From Clostridia bacterium (GTDB taxonomy: Bacteria; Bacillota_A; Clostridia; Oscillospirales; CAG-272): DNA of 63,266 nucleotides. Every line of letters starts with the position of its first letter. The stretch's first letter is position 1. Both the position numbers and the translations under genes were made by a program. The notes beneath the pieces were generated by a model. It searched no databases, had not been told where the DNA came from, and saw only the letters and a list, made by a program, of their open reading frames with translations. The stretch spans positions 1 to 63,266 of the forward strand of contig JAFTSQ010000019.1 in assembly GCA_017467205.1 (NCBI GenBank), given 5' to 3'. This document shows positions 57,277-63,266 of the stretch, piece by piece.

Positions 57277-58337
57277 TCTTCCACTCCTTCCAACTGCGCC
57301 GCCTTATGCTTACGCGAGAAGCCAAGCTCGAGTAGCACGTAAAAGGCGAGCGACACGAGCATTACGAGGTAGTAGCTAAGAAGACGCCAGATAAGCATTC
57401 CGCCGTAGGATACCGACGCCGCCGCACCTGCCGCTATGGTGGCAAACACCGATTTGAAGGCAAACTCGATACCGCCGCTTGAGCCGGGGGTAGGAATAAA
57501 GACTACCATAGTAACGGCAAAGGACGTACCGCATATTACAAAAAATATATCGGTCAGGGGAACGTCGACCCAAAGCGCACGTAGGATAAAGAAGGTGGTT
57601 ACGTAGTACGCCGCCATCGAAAGGACCTTTGTCAAAAGAGCGAGAACGAAGGCAAGCTTTTTCTTTATAAGCGCGCGGAATGCCAGCTGTACGTTTTCAA
57701 AATATTCGTTCAAATTCTCGACACGGGGTGCGAGGAACTTAGCAATCCACTTGAATTTGCAAAGAAAGACGAGGATAGCCGAAAGCGCACGTCTTACGTG
57801 ACTGCTGGTTGCCAAAAGGACGGTTATGCCGAGAACTGCAAAGTTCATAGTGAAGCCTACGACAGCCACCGCCGCCATAGCACCGTCGGTTACGAAGCGG
57901 TTGAAATAAAAGAGAGAGGACAGAGCAAATGCGTTGGTTACCGTCATAAACACCATAAAGTTCATAAGAAGAAGGCAGGTGGACTCCGACACTCTTACTC
58001 CCGCCTTTTTGAAGGCGTACGCCTGGAAAGGCTGACCGCCCGTAGCTGAAGGTGTTATACCGTTGAAGAAATGCTCGGTCATCGCTATATTATAAGTCGT
58101 GCCGAATCTTATATCACATCCGCGAGCCTTTGTGAGTATGCAAAGAGATAGCGGATAGAGCGCAACGTATACCGCAAGCGAAAGAACTGCTAAAAGAACG
58201 TAGCCTGCGTGCGCGCCCATAATGGTCGACATTATCTCCCCGATATCGTTAAAGGAGAGTATCAAAACCAGGATGAACGCGGTAAGTGCGCCGTAGAGCA
58301 CGTACATACCTATGTGTTTTTTGTTATTTTTTTCCAT
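57273..58337 (-). CDS. LPG-synthase-type TM protein (UPF0104), flippase-like
   Basis: I start at ATG 58337 (GGAG 7 nt upstream); 58376 lacks a ribosome site. The 354-residue protein has about eight TMs of the lysylphosphatidylglycerol synthase N-terminal type: HFFNGITPSATGGQPFQAYAF is the family motif (T-P-x-x-x-G-x-P), with FVIPTPGSSGG-like VFIPTPGSSGGIEFAF later. The catalytic C-terminal DUF2156 domain is absent. Family members without it are thought to move lipids across the membrane. Coupling to a GT8 enzyme suggests glycolipid assembly. Confidence 0.9.
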   Translation of the reverse strand: MEKNNKKHIGMYVLYGALTAFILVLILSFNDIGEIMSTIMGAHAGYVLLAVLSLAVYVALYPLSLCILTKARGCDIRFGTTYNIAMTEHFFNGITPSATGGQPFQAYAFKKAGVRVSESTCLLLMNFMVFMTVTNAFALSSLFYFNRFVTDGAMAAVAVVGFTMNFAVLGITVLLATSSHVRRALSAILVFLCKFKWIAKFLAPRVENLNEYFENVQLAFRALIKKKLAFVLALLTKVLSMAAYYVTTFFILRALWVDVPLTDIFFVICGTSFAVTMVVFIPTPGSSGGIEFAFKSVFATIAAGAAASVSYGGMLIWRLLSYYLVMLVSLAFYVLLELGFSRKHKAAQLEGVEE

Positions 58338-58414
58338 TTGATGCTCCAAATATCGTATATGGATATATTTTAGCACATTATGGGCAAGAATGCAAGTGCC
58401 GTATGTTAAAAATA

Positions 58415-58446
58415 AAAATAGTGGCGCACAGCGCCACTATTTTGCT
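58415..58446 (-). terminator. terminator of the GH4 gene
   Basis: AAAATAGTGGCGC (58415-58427), loop aca, GCGCCACTATTTT (58431-58443). On the minus strand TTTATTTTTAAC follows. It lies about 20 nt after the stop at 58466. Confidence 0.9.
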
Positions 58447-58465
58447 TAAGAGATATGGAGATTTT

Positions 58466-59785
58466 TTATAGGACAGGATATCCCGCGCGCTCGTGAGCCT
58501 CGTAAAGCTCGTCGCACATAGCTATTATTTCGTCTATGGAAAGCTCCGAGGATGTATGGGGCTCGAGCATTGCGGCGTGGTAGATATGCTCGCGCTTGCC
58601 GGTTACAGCCGCCTCTATCGTAAGAAGCTGGGAATTAATATTAGTCATATTCATTGCGGCAAGCTGAGGAGGCAATTTTCCGACACGGGTGGGGTGTATT
58701 CCCCATCCATCGACCAAGCAAGGAACTTCTACGCAAGCCTCGGCGGGCAGGTTTTCGATAAGTCCGCCTGTATTGAGGACGTTGCCGCCTATCTTCATAG
58801 GCGTGTTGGTGACTATCGATTCCATTATACGAGATGCGTACTCGTTCGAGCGCTTGTGCTCAATATCGCCGCCGTTAATGATAGTTTCCTTCTGGTTCTT
58901 CCAGTTAGCTATCTGCTTTATGCATCTTCTCGGATATTCGTCAAGCGGAATGTTGAAGCGCTCGATAAGCTCGGGGTACTTCGACTTTATGTAGAACTGG
59001 TTATACTCGGCGTTGTGCTCCGAGCTCTCGGTGCAGTAATAGCCAAGCTTATCGATATAATCGAATCTTACCATATCGCCGTGCTTTTCCCTCAAGTTCT
59101 TCTCCTTGGCAAGACGCTTGATTTCGGGATAAAGGTCGCGTCCCGACTCGTCGCGGATATCGAGAAGCCACGCCATATGGTTGATACCTGCAATGAGCTC
59201 GCTACCAACCTTCACATCGCTCATTCCGAGATTCTTCAAAAGATGAGAGGAGCAGACCTGAACGCTGTGGCAAAGGCCGACGGTCTTAACACCCGTGTAC
59301 CTGAGCATATATCCCGTAAGAATTGCCATCGGATTGGTGTAGTTGAGGAAATAGGCATCCGGGCACACCTCCTCCATATCGCGAGCGAAGTCGCGAAGCA
59401 CGCATATCGTGCGCAGGCCGCGGAAGATGCCGCCGATTCCGAGGGTGTCGGCTATCGTTTGATGAAGGCCGTACTTTTTCGGGATTTCAAAGTCTATTAT
59501 GGTGCAGGGGTCGTAAAGACCGACCTGTATCGCATTGATGACGAAGTTCGCGCCGCGAAGGGCATCCTTGCGGTTCTCTACTCCAAGATATTTGCTGATT
59601 TTCGCCTTGGAATTATTATACTTTTTGTTGAGAAGGTCAACCACGATATAGGACTCCTCGAGCCTATCCTTATCGATATCGTAGAGCGCAACCTCGCACT
59701 CCGAAAGAGCGGGGGTCAGGAAGGTATCGCCGAGAACGTTTTTGCAGAACACGGTGCTGCCCGCACCCATAAACGTAATTTTCAT
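58466..59785 (-). CDS. GH4 alpha-galactosidase (MelA-like)
   Basis: The 439-residue NAD- and Mn-dependent glycosidase. The start KITFMGAGSTVFCKNVLGD is the NAD-binding loop. NFVINAIQVGLYDPCTIIDFEIPKKYGLHQTIADTLGIGG is nearly diagnostic for alpha-galactosidase within GH4. FLNYTNPMAILT and GLCHSVQVCSSHL supply the metal cysteine and histidine (CHS). It uses a redox-elimination mechanism, unlike other glycosidases. AGGAG precedes ATG 59785. Divergent from the AraC regulator, like melA-melR. No transporter gene is adjacent; the substrate probably arrives by another system. Confidence 0.9.
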   Translation of the reverse strand: MKITFMGAGSTVFCKNVLGDTFLTPALSECEVALYDIDKDRLEESYIVVDLLNKKYNNSKAKISKYLGVENRKDALRGANFVINAIQVGLYDPCTIIDFEIPKKYGLHQTIADTLGIGGIFRGLRTICVLRDFARDMEEVCPDAYFLNYTNPMAILTGYMLRYTGVKTVGLCHSVQVCSSHLLKNLGMSDVKVGSELIAGINHMAWLLDIRDESGRDLYPEIKRLAKEKNLREKHGDMVRFDYIDKLGYYCTESSEHNAEYNQFYIKSKYPELIERFNIPLDEYPRRCIKQIANWKNQKETIINGGDIEHKRSNEYASRIMESIVTNTPMKIGGNVLNTGGLIENLPAEACVEVPCLVDGWGIHPTRVGKLPPQLAAMNMTNINSQLLTIEAAVTGKREHIYHAAMLEPHTSSELSIDEIIAMCDELYEAHERAGYPVL

Positions 59786-59861
59786 TAAATATGCTCTCCT
59801 TTTTTAATTTTTACAAATTGACTGCTACCGATATTGTATCATATTTATTTCAGTTTTTCTA

Positions 59862-59891
59862 TTGACTTTTGCGTCTTTGATATGTTAAAAT
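59862..59891 (+). promoter_or_regulatory. promoter of the AraC regulator
   Basis: TTGACT (59862-59867), an 18-nt spacer and TAAAAT (59886-59891), 36 nt before ATG 59927. The divergent GH4 promoter must lie in the same 140-bp gap; TACAAT on the minus strand at about 59832-59837 is the likely -10. Confidence 0.7.
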
Positions 59892-59926
59892 GTTGCTAAA
59901 CTTACACTTTGAGAGGATTTTAATTT

Positions 59927-60679
59927 ATGAAGGATATAATTTTAGATATTCAGGGCTCGGCGTCGGATATAATACCGATTTTCGTGGGCAATGAAAAATG
60001 CACGCCCGCGCACAGCTTCGGTCCTGCCGTTCGCGATTACCATCTCATACATTTCTGCCTGCACGGATGCGGCAAGCTTTTTGATAAATTCGGTGAGCAC
60101 GAAATCTATGCCGGTGAATGCTTTATTATACGCCCCGGCGAGATAACCACCTACACCGCCGACTCCGCAAATCCTTGGCATTACGTATGGATAGCATTTC
60201 GCGGAAATCTCGCGGAGCGCTTCTCTACCGACCGCTCGGTCTACGAGGTGCCGGCGGAGCTTTCGCGCAAGTTCTTTTCTTATATTGAAAAGGGGGTCAC
60301 AAATCCCGATATATACACCTCGATAATCTATGAGCTTTCCTATCACGTAGTCGCAAACACCGAGAGTGCCGACAGTCTCTCGCATCTTCGCAGGTACGTT
60401 CGCTATAATTATATGGAAGACGTCACCGTTGACGGTCTTGCACGCTCGTTCGGGTTTGAGCGCAGCTATCTTTTCAGGCTGTTTAAGGCAAAGTACGGAA
60501 TTGGGGTCAAGGACTACATCACCGAGGTCAGAATGAAAAACGCAAAGCGATTTCTTTCCGAGGGGCACTCGGTCTATCAGACCGCCGCGATGGTGGGATA
60601 TAAGGATGAGTTCAACTTTTCGAAGGCGTTTAAGAAATACTTTGGCGTGTCAGCATCGGAATACAAGAAGGAAAAATAA
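59927..60679 (+). CDS. AraC-family transcriptional regulator
   Basis: A 250-residue regulator. The N-terminal half is a cupin sugar-sensing domain (HSFGPAVRDYHLIHFCLHGCG, YAGECFIIRPGEITTYTAD, PWHYVWIAF). The C-terminal 100 residues hold two HTH motifs (VTVDGLARSFGFERSYLFRLFK and SVYQTAAMVGYKDEFNFSKAFKKYFG, the AraC signature). It is divergent from the GH4 alpha-galactosidase and is most likely its activator in response to an alpha-galactoside. GAGAGGA precedes ATG 59927. Confidence 0.93.
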   Translation: MKDIILDIQGSASDIIPIFVGNEKCTPAHSFGPAVRDYHLIHFCLHGCGKLFDKFGEHEIYAGECFIIRPGEITTYTADSANPWHYVWIAFRGNLAERFSTDRSVYEVPAELSRKFFSYIEKGVTNPDIYTSIIYELSYHVVANTESADSLSHLRRYVRYNYMEDVTVDGLARSFGFERSYLFRLFKAKYGIGVKDYITEVRMKNAKRFLSEGHSVYQTAAMVGYKDEFNFSKAFKKYFGVSASEYKKEK

Positions 60680-60712
60680 AAAATTCGCCCTTGCACAAGG
60701 GCGAATTTTTTA
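60679..60712. terminator. terminator of the AraC gene
   Basis: AAAAATTCGCCCTTG (60679-60693), loop ca, CAAGGGCGAATTTTT (60696-60710). Confidence 0.9.
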
Positions 60713-60734
60713 TTTTCCCAAAGGGCATCATATT

Positions 60735-60800
60735 TTTACACAAACTTTACGTTAAACATACGCAACTGTGATAGTTATGGATTTTTCTCCGCATTATAAT
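60735..60800 (+). promoter_or_regulatory. putative Pho box and promoter of pstS
   Basis: TTTACA (60735-60740), TTTACG (60746-60751) and CATACG (60757-60762) follow one another with an 11-bp period, like the TT-A/T/C-ACA direct repeats bound by Gram-positive PhoP. TATAAT lies at 60795-60800, with no good -35 at 17 nt, as expected for an activator-dependent promoter. Start ATG 60833 follows AAAGGAGAA. Confidence 0.65.
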
Positions 60801-60832
60801 AGAGATGCAAAACACGAAAGGAGAATTTCGAA

Positions 60833-61708
60833 ATGAAAAAGATTTTTGCACTCATACTCACATTCACACTCACAATTTGCTCTGTTGGCGTACTTACCTC
60901 TTGCAGTGGCGCTAAGTTTGATGAGAACAAAAACATCAGCGTAGTTACCCGTGAAGATGGAAGCGGAACCAAGTCCGCATTTATGGAAATTATCGGACTC
61001 AAAGGTAAATCCGACGTATCCGGCGTTATTATCGGTTCAAGCACCGCGGCAGTTCTTAACGAGGTCAAGAGCAACCCTCTTGCAATAGGCTACGATAGCC
61101 TTGGCTACATCACCGACGACGTAAAGATGCTGAAGGTTGACGACGTAGAAGCAACGATTGAAAATATCAAGAACGGTTCTTACAAGATTTCCCGTCCTCT
61201 AAACGTGGTTTATCAAGAAAGCAAGGTACAGGGCGCAGTTAATACCGCATTCCTCACCTTCCTTCAGAGCTCCGATGCACAGACCATTATTTCCGACAAC
61301 GGCTACGTTTCCACCAAGGACGGTGCTGCCCCATACACCGTAGTTCCGGGACTCACGGGAGAGATTGCAATTTCGGGGTCAACCTCGCTCCAGCCCCTTA
61401 TGGAGAAGCTCGCTGCAAAGTTTGAAGAATTGCAGAGTGGCGTTAAGGTTACCGTAGCAGGCGGCGGAAGCGGCACGGGTTACAACAACGCAAAGAACGG
61501 CGTGTCTGATTTCGGTATGATTTCCGAGAGCTTCAAGCCCGAGAAGGCTGAAAACTGCACCTATTACGAGGTTGCAAAGGACGGTATTGCCGTAATCGTT
61601 AATAAGGCAAACACCTTTGACAACATTTCTCTTGGAGATCTGAAGAATGTCTACAACGTAGAGGCAGGCGACTCTGCTATTAAGACTTGGGCAGACGTTA
61701 CGAAGTAA
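60833..61708 (+). CDS. pstS: phosphate-binding lipoprotein PstS, halves in permuted order
   Basis: The 291-residue lipoprotein (lipobox LTSC, Cys24) binds phosphate outside the membrane. The two lobes are in the opposite order to ordinary PstS. Residues about 35-165 carry VVTREDGSGTKSAF, SNPLAIGYDSLGYI and ENIKNGSYKISRPL, normally the C-terminal half. Residues about 175-291 carry AISGSTSLQPLMEKLAAKFE, AGGGSGTGYNNAKNGVSDFGM and KDGIAVIVNKANTFDNISLG, normally the N-terminal half. All phosphate-contact motifs are present, so it should be functional. First gene of pst, behind the Pho box. Confidence 0.92.
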   Translation: MKKIFALILTFTLTICSVGVLTSCSGAKFDENKNISVVTREDGSGTKSAFMEIIGLKGKSDVSGVIIGSSTAAVLNEVKSNPLAIGYDSLGYITDDVKMLKVDDVEATIENIKNGSYKISRPLNVVYQESKVQGAVNTAFLTFLQSSDAQTIISDNGYVSTKDGAAPYTVVPGLTGEIAISGSTSLQPLMEKLAAKFEELQSGVKVTVAGGGSGTGYNNAKNGVSDFGMISESFKPEKAENCTYYEVAKDGIAVIVNKANTFDNISLGDLKNVYNVEAGDSAIKTWADVTK

Positions 61709-61709
61709 T

Positions 61710-62618
61710 ATGAAAAATCTGTACGGATTTATCAATGCGAGAGAAAAGGTAATGCGCGGAGTGTTCCTTTTCTCAGGGGTCTTTTCAATTCTCGCACTTG
61801 CGACTATCACAGTATTCTTATTCGTCAGCGGTGTTCCGTTTATTCGGGAGACCGGCTTTGCAAAATTCCTATTCGGAAGTGATTGGGCGCCGCTTGCAGA
61901 CAATCCAAGCTTTGGCATCTTCCCGATGATCGTAGCATCTCTTTATGTTACGGCTCTTTCTGTCATCATCGGTATTGGCATAGGACTTCTCACGGCAATA
62001 GCTCTTTACAAGTTCTGCCCGAAGAAGCTTGTCGCTCCCATCAGACAAATGATCAACCTGCTTGCAGGTATTCCTTCGGTTATTTTCGGTCTTTTCGGTA
62101 TGACGATCATCGTGCCTTTCGTAAGAGATTACGTTTCACCTACAGGTGTCGGCTACGGTATTCTCTCTGCTTCGCTCGTTCTCGGTATTATGATATTACC
62201 AACCATCGTCAGCGTAAGCCTTGATTCCTTGAATAGCGTTTCTAATACCTACTATGAAGGTGCGCTCGCGCTCGGTGCTACTAAAGAACAAGCCACGTTC
62301 AAAATTATGTTACCTGCCGCAAAAAGCGGTATTCTCGCAGGAGTTGTTCTCGCTATCGGACGAGCTATCGGTGAAACGATGGCTGTGATTATGGTTATCG
62401 GCGGTAGCCCCGAAATGCCCGAAAGTCTTTTCCAAAGCGTAAGAACCTTGACGGCAAACATTGCAATGGGCGCGCTTGAGCTGTCGGGTGATGCCCTGTC
62501 CGCTTTGATTGCAACGGGAGTCGTGCTGTTCGTATTTACTCTGATACTCAACGTTAGCTTTTCACTGTTCAAAAAAGACAATACCGATAAGAAGGAAGGA
62601 CGAGGTGCCAGAAAATGA
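61710..62618 (+). CDS. pstC: phosphate ABC transporter permease PstC
   Basis: The 302-residue inner-membrane permease has six TMs and an external first loop (GSDWAPLADNPSFGIFPMIV, the family signature). The ATPase-contact loop reads YYEGALALGATKEQATFKIMLPAAKSG. GRAIGETMAVIMVIGG follows. The start is 2 bp after the pstS stop; the stop overlaps the pstA start by 4 bp. No damage. Confidence 0.95.
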   Translation: MKNLYGFINAREKVMRGVFLFSGVFSILALATITVFLFVSGVPFIRETGFAKFLFGSDWAPLADNPSFGIFPMIVASLYVTALSVIIGIGIGLLTAIALYKFCPKKLVAPIRQMINLLAGIPSVIFGLFGMTIIVPFVRDYVSPTGVGYGILSASLVLGIMILPTIVSVSLDSLNSVSNTYYEGALALGATKEQATFKIMLPAAKSGILAGVVLAIGRAIGETMAVIMVIGGSPEMPESLFQSVRTLTANIAMGALELSGDALSALIATGVVLFVFTLILNVSFSLFKKDNTDKKEGRGARK

Positions 62619-63266
62619 GAAAATTCTATTCTGCACTTAAATACGTTTGCATCGTCGCTCTTATCATTTCGCTCGTTGCGTTGATCACAGTTATCGCTTA
62701 CGTGCTTTGGGGCGGCGTGAATAAGCTTTCGATAGACCTTCTTTTTGGAGATTATAAGGATTCCCCATCTATTCTCCCTGCGTTTATCGGTACGCTTCAG
62801 CTTGTTGGAATCTCTGCAATTATTGCAGTTCCGATCGGTATTGCAAGTGCCATATTCCTTGTTGAATACACCAATAACAAAGGCAAGTTCGTAAAAATCG
62901 TTCAGGTTGCCACCGAAACACTCGCAGGCATTCCAAGCATCGTTTACGGTTTGTTCGGCTATCTTATATTCGTCGTAGCTTTCGGATGGGGCTATTCCAT
63001 CATTGGCGGCGGTATTACACTTGCTATTATGATTCTTCCCACCATCGTCAGATCCACACAAGAAAGTTTGCTTTCGGTACAAGGCGGACTTCGTGAAGGC
63101 GCTTATGCGCTCGGCACAAGTAAGGTCAGAACCATTTTCAAAATCGTCCTTCCTTCTGCCGCAGGCGGTATCGTTACCGCAATTATCCTTGCAATCGGTC
63201 GTGTCGTTTCGGAAAGCGCCGTGCTTATTCTTACCATCGGTATGGTCGTTAATAAAGTTCCCGAAA
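62615..63266 (+). CDS. pstA: phosphate ABC transporter permease PstA, cut by the window edge
   Basis: The frame starts at ATG 62615 (GGTGCCAGAAA upstream, coupled to the pstC stop) and stays open to the last base, giving about 217 residues. Visible parts: TM1, the FIGTLQLVGISAIIAVPIGIASAI segment, ETLAGIPSIVYGLFGYLIF, and the contact loop LREGAYALGTSKVRTIFKIVLPSAAGG with GRVVSESAVLILTIG. The C-terminal TMs lie outside the window; pstB and phoU are expected next. Confidence 0.94.
   Translation, partial: MRKFYSALKYVCIVALIISLVALITVIAYVLWGGVNKLSIDLLFGDYKDSPSILPAFIGTLQLVGISAIIAVPIGIASAIFLVEYTNNKGKFVKIVQVATETLAGIPSIVYGLFGYLIFVVAFGWGYSIIGGGITLAIMILPTIVRSTQESLLSVQGGLREGAYALGTSKVRTIFKIVLPSAAGGIVTAIILAIGRVVSESAVLILTIGMVVNKVPE

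Overview
The window looks like chromosome from an uncultured Gram-positive anaerobe of the Bacillota, class Clostridia (Oscillospirales or a related gut order is my inference). The support is a PolC-type polymerase, QueT and MecA-type proteins, PstS and M3 lipoproteins, strong GGAGG ribosome sites, many TTGACA-17-TATAAT promoters, and short translated repeat families of the kind seen in clostridial genomes. GC is intermediate by eye. No tRNA, rRNA, CRISPR array, transposase or phage structural gene was found.

Layout. 1-820 is gene-poor: a 142-bp near-perfect direct repeat, several terminator-like hairpins, and an array of tiny hairpins separated by TTGAAATG/CATTTCAA. 820-3240 holds a frameshifted SLOG-type gene divergent from a small HTH regulator, a membrane HTH/zinc-ribbon protein, and two small unknown genes. 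3678-12468 (minus) encodes two very large surface proteins. One has six Ig-like repeats outside the cell and, in its cytoplasmic tail, a domain resembling the C-terminal half of ribosomal protein uL15. The other has a coiled coil and InlB-like repeats, and no normal start codon.

12673-25698 (minus) is one 13-kb operon behind a consensus promoter: a 1117-residue solute-binding protein, a CUT1 permease pair, a beta-propeller/Yip1 membrane protein, a DUF5696 protein, and a second permease pair. It has no ATPase gene. I judge it the best candidate for an undescribed system, probably envelope glycan sensing, processing and uptake.

26292-34419 holds nifS-nifU, a ROK glucokinase, an M3 lipoprotein peptidase, an ABC exporter and a YfcE-like phosphodiesterase. 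34508-35429 is a translationally coupled trio of small unknown proteins. 35481-48461 (minus) is a housekeeping block: split transketolase, pyrH, frr, uppS, cdsA, dxr, rseP, ispG, polC. It covers nucleotide supply, ribosome recycling, undecaprenyl and phospholipid precursors, MEP isoprenoids and replication. A 277-bp inverted-repeat element separates uppS from cdsA.

48631-58337 carries a multi-TM protein, a QueG-like Fe-S protein with a GNAT enzyme, a plus-strand operon (DUF3006, plsY, methyltransferase, tsaE, tsaB, rpiB), a MecA-like adaptor, queT behind a structured leader, and a flippase-like/GT8 pair. 58466-60679 is a GH4 alpha-galactosidase divergent from an AraC regulator. 60833 to the right edge is pstS-pstC-pstA behind a putative Pho box; pstA is cut by the window end.

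All family assignments come from reading motifs by eye, with no database search. A pervasive feature is that long genes avoid TTA, CTA and TCA codons, which leaves long open frames on the opposite strand. I treat those frames as shadows.
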